Assembly: GCA_040779345.1 (NCBI GenBank)
Contig: JBFONU010000013.1
Location: 1 to 64,000 of the forward strand
From: Thalassotalea_H sp040779345
Lineage (GTDB): Bacteria; Pseudomonadota; Gammaproteobacteria; Enterobacterales; Alteromonadaceae
Length of the DNA: 64,000 nucleotides
Reading direction: 5' to 3'
Positions 36,037 through 44,299 of this stretch are shown here, in pieces. Under the pieces are notes generated by a model that did not search any database, was not told the DNA's origin, and saw nothing but the letters and a program-made list of their open reading frames with translations. Position numbers and translations under genes: made by a program. Position 1 is the stretch's first letter; every line of letters starts with the position of its first letter.

Positions 36037-36063
36037 TTGCACGTTTAACTGATGTGATATCAT

Positions 36064-36090
36064 AAAAAAAGCTCGCCATATAGCGAGCTT
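36064..36090 (-). terminator. Terminator of the ABC exporter operon
   Basis: GCTCGC (36071-36076) and GCGAGC (36083-36088) pair around a 6-nt loop. On the minus strand a T7 tract follows (A run at 36064-36070). It lies 30 bp after the DUF3565 gene. Confidence 0.8.
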
Positions 36091-36118
36091 AAAAACTAAG
36101 GTGAAGAAATCTGCACTA

Positions 36119-36328
36119 TTAACCGATAGTATCTTTGGGTGAAGCTAAATCACATTTTTTACAGTCTAAAAGGTAGCCCAACATTGATTCTCTTCCCTTA
36201 TCACTCACCACCCAAGAGCGACAAGTAAAAGGTGGCTTATGCCTAACATGTTGAAAATGTCCACACCTTAACTGAGCAACCCAGTCGTTATGTTCATCTC
36301 TATGGTATCCGGTTATCGCTTGTTGCAA
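36119..36328 (-). CDS. DUF3565 small protein
   Basis: The 69-residue protein fits the DUF3565 pattern: ITGYHRDEHNDWVAQLRCGHFQHVRHKPP, followed by the CxxC pair in LLDCKKCD. The spaced Cys and His residues suggest a small zinc-binding protein. Function unknown. The start is TTG at 36328, one base after the stop of the acetyltransferase gene; the family N-terminus supports it. It is the last gene of the exporter operon. Confidence 0.82.
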   Translation of the reverse strand: MQQAITGYHRDEHNDWVAQLRCGHFQHVRHKPPFTCRSWVVSDKGRESMLGYLLDCKKCDLASPKDTIG

Positions 36329-36329
36329 A

Positions 36330-36833
36330 TCAAAGCTGCCCTTGCCAATAACCTACATCAAGCCACTGGTTGAATTTAAAGCCGACCTCCTTAAAATGAG
36401 CAGACTTTTGCATGCCAAATTTTTCATGTAATGCAATACTCGCAGGGTTTGGCAAAGTGATGCCACCGATAACGCTATGAACGCCTTTTTCTTTCAGTTG
36501 GAAAAAAAGTTGCTCATATAATTGGCTGCCAATACCTTTAGCACCAAGATTGGCTTGCAGGTAAACGGTAACTTCAACAGAAAAACGATAAGCAAACCGC
36601 TCGCGCCATTTACTCGCATAAGCATAACCTAATAACTGACCTTCTTTGTCCTCAGCAATTATCCACGGTAAACCATCTGTTTCGATTTGCTTCACGCGAG
36701 CAGCAATATCATTGGACACTAATAAAGCCTCTTCAAATGTCACTACCGTATTCGCTATATAGTGATTATATAGTTCAGTTATAGAAGCAATATCTTGTTC
36801 ACTTACCCTTCTGATATTTAGGCTTATACTCAT
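36330..36833 (-). CDS. Phosphinothricin acetyltransferase-like GNAT protein
   Basis: This 167-residue GNAT protein is of the PAT/bar type. It has LYNHYIANTVVTFEE, the YAYASKWRERFAYRFSVEVTVYL segment typical of that group, the acetyl-CoA loop GAKGIGSQLYEQLF and GGITLPNPASIALHEKFGM. Relatives acetylate phosphinothricin, methionine sulfoximine or similar small amines. It is 6 bp after the permease gene in the same operon. A detoxification role with the exporter is possible but unproven. Confidence 0.88.
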   Translation of the reverse strand: MSISLNIRRVSEQDIASITELYNHYIANTVVTFEEALLVSNDIAARVKQIETDGLPWIIAEDKEGQLLGYAYASKWRERFAYRFSVEVTVYLQANLGAKGIGSQLYEQLFFQLKEKGVHSVIGGITLPNPASIALHEKFGMQKSAHFKEVGFKFNQWLDVGYWQGQL

Positions 36834-36839
36834 AAATAA

Positions 36840-38075
36840 TCAATCACTTTGCAATGCTTCAATAGGGTCAAGTTTAGAGGCCTTAATTGCCGGATAAACA
36901 CCAAAGGTGAGCCCAACAATCGCACAAATACTAAATGACAGGACTATAGCCCCCATTGACCAAGAAACAGCCCATTGCGAATATATGGCGATTAATTCAG
37001 ACAGTAAAATACCAAAAACAACGCCTAATATTCCTCCCATAATCGAAATGGTGAAACTTTCAGCGATAAACTGTATGCGTATATCCTTTTGAGTTGCACC
37101 AACCGCACGTAACAAACCAATTTCTTTGGTACGCTCGAGTACGGTGGCTAGCATAATGTTCATTATCCCGATCCCTCCAACAAGTAACGAAATTCCAGCA
37201 ACACAGGACATCACAATATTGAATATTTGCTGAGTCTGCTTTTGCTGAGCCAATAATGCGGCTGGAATGATCAAGTTATAATCATCTACATCGTTATGCC
37301 GACGGTCAAGTAAGTGACTAACCGCTTGAGCGGCACTAATAGGATCAACACTTGAATCAATTTTTAATTTAATGCTTGTTACTTCACTTGACAATTTTTT
37401 ACTGGCAAATTTATGAATTGCAGTTTTTAAAGGAATAAAAACTTGACGCTGATCACCACCAAGCTTTATCCCTTGGAATTCTTGTTTTTTTAAAAAGGGT
37501 GATTGTAATACTCCAACAACTTTGAACCATAAATGATTAATTTTGATATTCTTCCCTATGGCACCTCCTCGAGGGAAAAGCTGTTTTGCAGTTGATGAAC
37601 CTAACAAGGCGACTTGAGAAAAGTTTTGATCATCACTCTCGGTCAGTAAACGCCCCTGTGCTAAGTTAAACTTAGATAATTCAAAAAAGCTTGCGCTAAC
37701 ACCAGTTGCCTCGCCATCACTTTTGCCCTCGCCACTGAAAATACTGTAAGTATCAATACGTTTTTGAGCACTAAACGCGGTAACAAAAGGCAATGAACGA
37801 GCACTGATTTCGCCATCTCTAATACTTAATCCAGCCGAATGTTTTCGTTGTTCTTGTAATTCTTTTTCTTCAAAATCTTTGCCTTCAATAATTAAATTAT
37901 GCAAGCCCATGGTATTGATCATTTTCATGGCTTCAGCTTCTGCACCTTCACCAATGTTAAGCATTGCGATAACGGCCCCAACGCCAAAAATCATCCCAAG
38001 CAGTGTTAATAATGTGCGTAACTTATGCTGAGCAAGCTCTGCAAAAGTATCAATAAAAATAGCCAAATACTTCAT
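36840..38075 (-). CDS. MacB-type ABC transporter permease
   Basis: The protein has 411 residues. An N-terminal membrane helix (about 19-40, LRTLLTLLGMIFGVGAVIAM) precedes a MacB-type periplasmic domain (about 45-285). Three C-terminal helices follow, with the FtsX-like signature ERTKEIGLLRAVGATQKDI and the closing YPAIKASKLDPIEALQSD. MacB permeases export peptides, macrolides or lipoproteins by mechanotransmission with a TolC channel. The ATPase is a separate gene four genes upstream. The start shares one base with the previous stop. Confidence 0.92.
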   Translation of the reverse strand: MKYLAIFIDTFAELAQHKLRTLLTLLGMIFGVGAVIAMLNIGEGAEAEAMKMINTMGLHNLIIEGKDFEEKELQEQRKHSAGLSIRDGEISARSLPFVTAFSAQKRIDTYSIFSGEGKSDGEATGVSASFFELSKFNLAQGRLLTESDDQNFSQVALLGSSTAKQLFPRGGAIGKNIKINHLWFKVVGVLQSPFLKKQEFQGIKLGGDQRQVFIPLKTAIHKFASKKLSSEVTSIKLKIDSSVDPISAAQAVSHLLDRRHNDVDDYNLIIPAALLAQQKQTQQIFNIVMSCVAGISLLVGGIGIMNIMLATVLERTKEIGLLRAVGATQKDIRIQFIAESFTISIMGGILGVVFGILLSELIAIYSQWAVSWSMGAIVLSFSICAIVGLTFGVYPAIKASKLDPIEALQSD

Positions 38076-39286
38076 TAACTATGTTCCTTATTGGTTAAGG
38101 ATATTTTTTGACCCACTTTCAGTCCAGACAAAACTTCCACATGACTTAGACTCGCTTGTCCTAAAGTAACAGGTGCTGATTTATAAGTGCCATTTTCATA
38201 GAGATAAACAAAAGACTGCTTAGCTTCTACAAAAACACTTTGCAGGGGGACAATAATTTTTGGTTGGGTAGAAGATATTTCAATACTTGCCTGAAGCTTT
38301 CTTCCCGGTACAAACAATGCGGTATTTTGCTCATTTAACGTAACAATCACCTCAAAGTATTTTTGAGGATCACCACGTTTTATTGATGTGGGAAATGCAG
38401 CAACTGTTTCAATTTTCCCTTGAAATTTTTTATCCACATACGCATTTAAGAAAAAACTAACCGTTTTATCAGGGGCTAAGTTAATAGCTTCACTTTCCAA
38501 CACAAAAAGCTTTACCTTCATATGACTAATATCGGGCAATTCAGCAATTTTTTGCCCTGGCCATAACGACTGTCCTGCACGTGGTTTTTCTCCTCGCCAA
38601 TTTGCTTTATATGCTAATAGGCCATCATGAGGCGCTTTCACTTCAAGCTTTGATAAGCCATCACTCAACTGCTTTAATTTACTCTTACTTTGAGCCTGCT
38701 TCATCTCTAATAAGCCCATGTCACCTGCAGAGCTAGCACTAAAGCTATCATTCTTCCAATACAAGTATTCTTCTTTAGAGCCTAAGTATTGGGTATTTTG
38801 CAATGAATCAAGTATTTCTAATTTTGAACGGATCCGCTCATCATCAATAGAGAAATTTTCAGCAAACTCCTTTTCTTGTCCAACCATGCCAATATCTTTA
38901 TTGATGGCATCGAGCTCTTTATTGAGTAGGCCTGTTTTTTCAATAATTTCTTGCTCAGTAATCGATAATTCATTTAGCCTATCTTTACTCTGAACTTCCA
39001 TTGCTTCGCCGTCAAAGCGAGCAATAACATCTCCTTTTTTGACACGAGAAAATTCAGGGGCTAACCAAGAAATATTTTGCGCGCCACGACGCCCCATTGG
39101 CGCACTGATCACTGTTGCTTTGGCAGCAAACAATTCACCTTGTGCGGGCACCTTAACACTAAAGTCCTGCATTTCAACTTCATAAAGCAGTGGTGCATTA
39201 TCTTGCTCTGAACAACTAGCAACGACGATGGATAACAAGCTTGCAGCGAGGATTCTTTTCATAATATTATGCTGAAAACATTTCAT
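38075..39286 (-). CDS. HlyD/MacA-type adaptor lipoprotein 3
   Basis: The protein has 403 residues. The lipoprotein signal ends in VASC (C25). The membrane-fusion fold is visible: an N-terminal lipoyl half, a long helical hairpin (about 110-215), a second lipoyl half with DGLLAYKANWRGEKPRAG, a beta-barrel and a membrane-proximal part (VYLYENGTYKSAPVTLG). The start ATG overlaps the upstream stop by four bases (ATGA) and has GAGG 7 bases before it. It is the third consecutive adaptor in this operon. Confidence 0.9.
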   Translation of the reverse strand: MKCFQHNIMKRILAASLLSIVVASCSEQDNAPLLYEVEMQDFSVKVPAQGELFAAKATVISAPMGRRGAQNISWLAPEFSRVKKGDVIARFDGEAMEVQSKDRLNELSITEQEIIEKTGLLNKELDAINKDIGMVGQEKEFAENFSIDDERIRSKLEILDSLQNTQYLGSKEEYLYWKNDSFSASSAGDMGLLEMKQAQSKSKLKQLSDGLSKLEVKAPHDGLLAYKANWRGEKPRAGQSLWPGQKIAELPDISHMKVKLFVLESEAINLAPDKTVSFFLNAYVDKKFQGKIETVAAFPTSIKRGDPQKYFEVIVTLNEQNTALFVPGRKLQASIEISSTQPKIIVPLQSVFVEAKQSFVYLYENGTYKSAPVTLGQASLSHVEVLSGLKVGQKISLTNKEHS

Positions 39287-40440
39287 AGTGCTACCTCATC
39301 TCCTTGTGACAAACCACTTTTTATCACGACCTTTTCACCGACAATATGTGCAACTTCAATGCTTTTATCACTTTCAGAGAAAAGTCCAACCATGCGTACC
39401 GCACCTTTACCGTTTGCCAGTTTCACCGCTTGTGTTGATATTGTTAAGGCATTATCAATAATTTGAGTAACAACTTCTATTCGAGCAGTCATACCAGGGC
39501 GTATAACGATATCTTTCGGTTGTTCAAAGGCAATAATGGCATCAAAAACTCGACGCTTATCCTGTGATGACTTATCCCTAAAGACCTTCCCTAATTCAAC
39601 CACTTCACCCTGTAGAACAATTTCTTGGGTGCCATCAATCATTATTTTGACCCTTTGCCCTAGTTCTATTTTACCACTATCAGGTTCAGCAATTTGTGCT
39701 TTTAATTGCATTTGCTCGATAACAGCAAGCTCAATAATGGGTTGTCCAAATTGTACACTTTCTCCTACAGCAGGCTTTTCGCCTTGCCAATTTGAACGAT
39801 AAATCACCATTCCGTCTATTGGCGCTTTTACCTGTAAACGTTCAATATCATTTTTAAAATCATCGACCTCTGCGGTCAAACGGTTTACTTTTCCTTTCGC
39901 TAACTTCAAATTAAGTGCTTTATTATCAAGATGAAACTTGAGTTTTTCTTTGGCTAGAAATAAGTCATTTTCAGCAATGGTAAAGTCGATAACTGATTTT
40001 TGTCGTTCATTTTCAGAACGGCTATTGTCAATAATTTTTGCTTTACGCTGCGCCTTTTCAAAAGCCATTTTTTTCTCGGCAACCGCTAAAATTAGCTCTT
40101 GCTCTGTTTCTGTTTCTTTAATTTCGCTATTGTCTAACTCTTTTTGAGCTCGGTCTAACTCAGCCTGTTTATCTATCAAGCGATCACTTATTTTCTTACT
40201 GTCAAAAGAAACAATCATTTGACCTTTTTTAACGCGGGAATTTTCTGGCGCTAATTGTTTGATCTGATATTGCCACATTCGAGATACCGAAGGCGGGGCA
40301 ATCATAGCAGTTTGTTTAGATTCTAATTCGCCACTGGCAGTGATCACCAGTTCTACTTTTTCAGACTTCACCAACTCTGTTGGGGCATTTTCACACGCAA
40401 AAAGAAAGACAAGCATCAAAATAGTCATCAACTTATTCAT
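39283..40440 (-). CDS. HlyD/MacA-type adaptor lipoprotein 2
   Basis: The protein has 385 residues. The lipobox is LFAC (C16). The architecture is the same as adaptor 3: lipoyl half with ENSRVKKGQMIVSFDSKK, a long coiled-coil hairpin (about 85-200, rich in Lys/Glu), a second lipoyl half with DGMVIYRSNWQGEKPAVGESVQ and a beta-barrel (FRDKSSQDKRRVFDAIIAF). The shared NWxGEKPxxG motif shows that the three adaptors are paralogues. It overlaps adaptor 1 by 8 bases. Confidence 0.9.
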   Translation of the reverse strand: MNKLMTILMLVFLFACENAPTELVKSEKVELVITASGELESKQTAMIAPPSVSRMWQYQIKQLAPENSRVKKGQMIVSFDSKKISDRLIDKQAELDRAQKELDNSEIKETETEQELILAVAEKKMAFEKAQRKAKIIDNSRSENERQKSVIDFTIAENDLFLAKEKLKFHLDNKALNLKLAKGKVNRLTAEVDDFKNDIERLQVKAPIDGMVIYRSNWQGEKPAVGESVQFGQPIIELAVIEQMQLKAQIAEPDSGKIELGQRVKIMIDGTQEIVLQGEVVELGKVFRDKSSQDKRRVFDAIIAFEQPKDIVIRPGMTARIEVVTQIIDNALTISTQAVKLANGKGAVRMVGLFSESDKSIEVAHIVGEKVVIKSGLSQGDEVAL

Positions 40441-41404
40441 CTACATTCACTCCCGAAAACTCTAATTGGGCGCTCATACCCGGCAATAATGTTAAAGTTT
40501 CATCGGCAGAGAAAGAAAAAACAGCCCGATAATAAACATCTCCCCCCCACTCCTTTCTTTCTTCAGGTTGACTTGATATTTCTTGTAAATTAGCCACTAA
40601 ATTATTTTGAGGAAAAGCATCTAGCTTGAAATTCACTTCGGTATTTAGTTGTAAATTTTTGTAATCAACTTCATGAACCCAAGCTTCAATATAAAGGCCG
40701 TTCACTGACGGTATTTCAGCAATTTCCCATGATGGTTGAGCCGTCATACCGACAAAAACTTTTTCACCATTCCACGGATGATTACCATAAAGTACAGGCC
40801 CTGTACGCTCGGCATAAACACTCATTTGCTTAAGTTTAAGTTCATTATATTTGAGCTTATCTTCATGCTTAACAATGGTAATTTTTTGTTTGGTTACCGC
40901 GACATTATTTGCCACCTTGACTTGCTTTAAGTTCTCGATTGATTTTGCATTAGCCACAATCGCTTTCTCAAGGTTAAGTTGGTTTTTTTGATAATCGTAC
41001 TGACTTAAATGTTCAGCAGAAATAGCGGCATCTATCCGAGCCTTATCAAGTAAAAGTGATGTTCTCTTCTGCGCGTAAGTGGCTTCTAATAATGATTGTT
41101 CTCCATTACTTGTAATACGAAAAAGCTGTTCTTTCGCGGCAATTAAACTCACTTTTTCTTGCTCTATTTGGCTTTGTATTGAGCCACTATCAAAGACAAC
41201 AACTAAGTCCCCTTTTTGAGCAATATCACCTTCAGGTAACATCCATTGAACTTGGACTCTCCAATTATCAGTTTTTGGAGCATAAAATGTTTGATTATCA
41301 CTGGCTTTAATTTGACCAGATAAAATGAGTGGTGTTTGCGCCATTGATGATGAGATGAAAAAATAAGTCACCATCACCGCAATTAACATTAGTTTTTGAC
41401 ACAT
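40433..41404 (-). CDS. HlyD-type adaptor protein 1 (periplasmic)
   Basis: The protein has 323 residues, the shortest of the three adaptors. It has an ordinary signal peptide (cleavage about SSMA-Q, residue 22) with no lipobox cysteine. The hairpin (about 80-200) and the motif GPVLYGNHPWNGEKVFVGM correspond to the paralogous positions in adaptors 2 and 3. It lacks most of the C-terminal membrane-proximal domain. It overlaps the ATPase gene by 16 bases and has GAGGA before the ATG. Confidence 0.87.
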   Translation of the reverse strand: MCQKLMLIAVMVTYFFISSSMAQTPLILSGQIKASDNQTFYAPKTDNWRVQVQWMLPEGDIAQKGDLVVVFDSGSIQSQIEQEKVSLIAAKEQLFRITSNGEQSLLEATYAQKRTSLLLDKARIDAAISAEHLSQYDYQKNQLNLEKAIVANAKSIENLKQVKVANNVAVTKQKITIVKHEDKLKYNELKLKQMSVYAERTGPVLYGNHPWNGEKVFVGMTAQPSWEIAEIPSVNGLYIEAWVHEVDYKNLQLNTEVNFKLDAFPQNNLVANLQEISSQPEERKEWGGDVYYRAVFSFSADETLTLLPGMSAQLEFSGVNVDE

Positions 41405-42072
41405 ATTTTGTCCTCAATAACTTCACCATCTTTCATTCGGATCATTCTATCTGCGTACGCTGCGATGTCTTCTTCATGGGTGACCATGACAATCGTTTGA
41501 CCTTGATCATGAAGTTCACAAAGTAAGTCCATAATTTCATAAGACGTTTTAGAGTCTAAGTTGCCGGTAGGTTCATCGGCAAAAATGACTTGGGGACGGT
41601 TAACTAATGCTCTGGCAATAGCAACGCGTTGACGCTGGCCACCAGACATTTCAAAAGGCTTATGATGCCAACGTTCTGAAAGCCCAACCTTGTCCAACAT
41701 TTCCATACCTCGTTGTTTTGCCTCTTCAGGATCAACATCACTGTAGCGCAATGGTAAAATAACGTTATCGAGGGCGGTTAATCGTGGTAATAAATGAAAT
41801 GTTTGAAAAATAAAACCAATTTTACGATTACGAATTTGCGATAAACTTTCATCATCAATGTTTTTTATTGATTCACCTGAAAGTAAATACTCACCAGAAG
41901 TAGGCGTATCTAAACATCCTAAGATACTCATTAACGTTGACTTCCCTGATCCTGATGTTCCCATCACAGCGACAAACTCATTTTCAGCGATAATTAATGA
42001 AACCTTTCGTAGTGCATTAACCTGCGTTTCTCCAGAGCCATATATTCGGCTAATATTATCGACCTTTATCAC
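41389..42072 (-). CDS. MacB/LolD-type ABC transporter ATPase
   Basis: The protein has 227 residues. Walker A is GTSGSGKST, the signature is MSGGQRQRVAIARALVN and Walker B is VIFADEPTGNLDS with the D-loop. The Q-loop is in FIFQTFHLLPRLTALDN. This group (LolD/MacB/FtsE-like) energises MacB-type permeases. It heads the seven-gene operon. The start is GTG with AAAGGA 11 bases upstream, a rather long spacing; an ATG in between runs at once into a stop. Confidence 0.93.
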   Translation of the reverse strand: MIKVDNISRIYGSGETQVNALRKVSLIIAENEFVAVMGTSGSGKSTLMSILGCLDTPTSGEYLLSGESIKNIDDESLSQIRNRKIGFIFQTFHLLPRLTALDNVILPLRYSDVDPEEAKQRGMEMLDKVGLSERWHHKPFEMSGGQRQRVAIARALVNRPQVIFADEPTGNLDSKTSYEIMDLLCELHDQGQTIVMVTHEEDIAAYADRMIRMKDGEVIEDKICVKN

Positions 42073-42518
42073 TTAGTGCATTTTCCTTTAACTTTAGGTA
42101 CAGACAAGCTTATTAACGAATCAATATATAGTGAAAGAAAATCAATAACAAACTGATGGTATGTAAATAAATGTAAATAAACATTTCAACTATACGAAAA
42201 GCTTCTCACTTTAGTGTGGGAATAAAATACTTAAATGATGCCTATTCCGTTGATTGGCTATAAATGAGGCGATTAATATGTCTGTGTTTAGACGCTTTAG
42301 CACGCTAATAGGGAGGATTAGCAATGGTTTAATAAACAAGAAAAAAGCTCACTTTAGGGAGGGTATAAAATCATTTAAAATGCATATTGTAAAAATAGTT
42401 AAATGAATATGTACTGTTTACAGACTAAAAAAATTTATAGAATCGTTAATTATTTCATTTTACCTGGTCGCATTTAACCGTAATACGTTAAAGAGTTGAG
42501 AAAATGATTTGGCATCAA
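42073..42518. other. Intergenic region with a diverged ~42-bp direct repeat
   Basis: There is no gene. Two related segments, 42205-42246 and 42347-42388, share CTCACTTTAG, GGG, ATAAAAT and a similar tail. TGTAAATAAA is also repeated in tandem at 42162 and 42172. The left part should hold the promoter of the exporter operon, but no convincing one is visible. Confidence 0.5.
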
Positions 42519-42848
42519 TTATAGATCGTAACGTGTTCTCCTCAATTTAAATAAGGTTTCTGGCGTTAATTCGTTAATCGGGATCCAATAGAGGGTATGA
42601 ATAATTCGACGAGATATAAAATTTAATGGATGATTTTTAGTTTGATAATCAATATAGATATTATTTTCATACTCTCCCAAATACCTTCCTCTAAAAGCGA
42701 TATTGTCAGATGATACTGCATCAAGAAGCATATCAACGTCTTTGCTATTGGCCTTTTTTAGGTTAGGTGAGTATTGCTTCACCACCCAGAAACAAACAAG
42801 TATAGTGAACAATGTTATAAGAAATAACGTCAATAATTCATCATTCAT
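42519..42848 (-). CDS. Hypothetical small single-pass membrane protein
   Basis: The protein has 109 residues from the ATG at 42848, which has AAGGA 8 bases upstream; an ATG at 42884 (12 codons earlier) and a TTG just before it lack one. A single hydrophobic segment (about 5-25) is followed by a cytoplasmic, charged part with the phrase YIDYQTKNHPLNFISRRIIHTLYWIP. No family recognised. The ribosome site and coding-like composition make it probably real. Confidence 0.55.
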   Translation of the reverse strand: MNDELLTLFLITLFTILVCFWVVKQYSPNLKKANSKDVDMLLDAVSSDNIAFRGRYLGEYENNIYIDYQTKNHPLNFISRRIIHTLYWIPINELTPETLFKLRRTRYDL

Positions 42849-43054
42849 ATAATATGTCCTTATAAAGTAACTATCATTATCCATCAAAACAATTGCAACA
42901 TTCTATTTACATATAGACTATAGCGAAGCTAGATAAAATATGCCAATAAACTTAGACGTTTAAATTATTCAAGAAAGAGTTTTGTGTAGTGGCATTTACC
43001 ACAGTAAAATAGTGGCTTTCTCCTCTTTACCGATATTTAAGCGCGTAGCAAAAA

Positions 43055-44230
43055 ATGAAGTTTAACCAAGTATTTCAAAAACCCGAAAACCTGCTTCTTG
43101 CCATGGCTTTTATTATGCCATTAGTCTTTTCTGTATGGATGGCACTACTTAATAACTTTGTGATTGAAAAAGCCAGTTTTACCGGAACTGAGATTGGCAT
43201 TTTACAGAGTTTACGTGAAATACCGGGATTCCTAGCTTTTACTTTTATTTATGTCTTGTTTTTTATCAAAGAGCAGAAGCTGGCTCTTTTATCATTATTT
43301 TTAACTGCTTTTGGTGTGGCTGCTACCGGATATTTTCCAACTGAGTTAGGGCTTTACATCACGACTGTCATTATGTCTGTTGGCTTTCATTACTTTGAAA
43401 CCGTCAATCAATCATTGACCTTACAGTGGATAAAAAAAGACAACACCGCGCACTTTTTGGGACGGATGCTTTCAGCAAAATCAATCGCATCATTATTAGC
43501 GTTTAGTAGTATTTGGCTGCTAATGGAGTATTTTTCTTGGTCATATAAAGCAACATATACTCTTTTTGGTGGGGTAGCCGTACTTTTTACTATTATACTG
43601 GCGATTACATTTAAGCAATTTCCCGTGCATGTTGAACAAGAGAAAAAGCTAATTTTACGTAAACGATATTGGCTATTTTACGCATTAACTTTTTTTAGTG
43701 GCGCACGTAGACAAATTTTTGTGGTATTTGCTGGCTTCTTAATGGTTGAAAAATTTGGCTATAGTGTTGCGGATATTAGTGCATTATTTTTAATTAATTA
43801 TGTTTTTAATTGGTTATTTGCAGCTCGTATTGGCAAGTTAATAGGTATAATAGGTGAGCGCAGAGTGCTTAAATTTGAATATCTAGGATTAGTGACTTTA
43901 TTTATCGCATATGGGCTTGCAGAAAATGCAACCTTTGCCGCCATACTTTATGTAATAGACCATCTATTTTTTGCTTTAGCAATAGCAATAAAAACCTACT
44001 TTCAAAAAATTGCTAAGCCTGAAGATGTCGCTTCAAGTGCAGGAGTTAGCTTTTCTATCAATCATATTGCTGCAGTCGTCATTCCTGCACTCTTAGGTAT
44101 GGTGTGGATCATTAATTCATCTTGGGTGTTTTATATTGGTGCATGTTTTGCGCTGTGTTCTTTAGCGTTAGCTCATTTAATTCCAACTCATCCACAACAA
44201 GGTATTGAGCTTAAATTTCAAGAAACTTAG
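43055..44230 (+). CDS. MFS transporter
   Basis: The protein has 391 residues and about 12 predicted membrane helices, a hydrophobicity pattern of two six-helix halves. The loop between helices 6 and 7 is basic (EQEKKLILRKRYW). It lacks strong substrate motifs; the segment EIGILQSLREIPGFLAF replaces the usual motif A context. Substrate unknown. It is monocistronic and convergent with the next gene. Confidence 0.83.
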   Translation: MKFNQVFQKPENLLLAMAFIMPLVFSVWMALLNNFVIEKASFTGTEIGILQSLREIPGFLAFTFIYVLFFIKEQKLALLSLFLTAFGVAATGYFPTELGLYITTVIMSVGFHYFETVNQSLTLQWIKKDNTAHFLGRMLSAKSIASLLAFSSIWLLMEYFSWSYKATYTLFGGVAVLFTIILAITFKQFPVHVEQEKKLILRKRYWLFYALTFFSGARRQIFVVFAGFLMVEKFGYSVADISALFLINYVFNWLFAARIGKLIGIIGERRVLKFEYLGLVTLFIAYGLAENATFAAILYVIDHLFFALAIAIKTYFQKIAKPEDVASSAGVSFSINHIAAVVIPALLGMVWIINSSWVFYIGACFALCSLALAHLIPTHPQQGIELKFQET

Positions 44231-44245
44231 CAAAGAATCAATCAG

Positions 44246-44293
44246 ACATTGCTATTCAATGAGGCATATTTTTATGACTTTAAATAGCAATGT
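44246..44293. terminator. Long-loop inverted repeat between convergent genes
   Basis: ACATTGCTATT (44246-44256) and AATAGCAATGT (44283-44293) are perfect 11-bp arms with a 26-nt AT-rich spacer. It lies between the MFS and EAL genes, which converge here, and may form a bidirectional end. Confidence 0.4.
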
Positions 44294-44299
44294 AAGTGA

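Noticed and set aside
42162..42181. Tandem TGTAAATAAA read as a CRISPR-like or protein-binding repeat
   Set aside because: Only two copies of an AT-rich decamer; chance is likely. No CRISPR array exists in the window.
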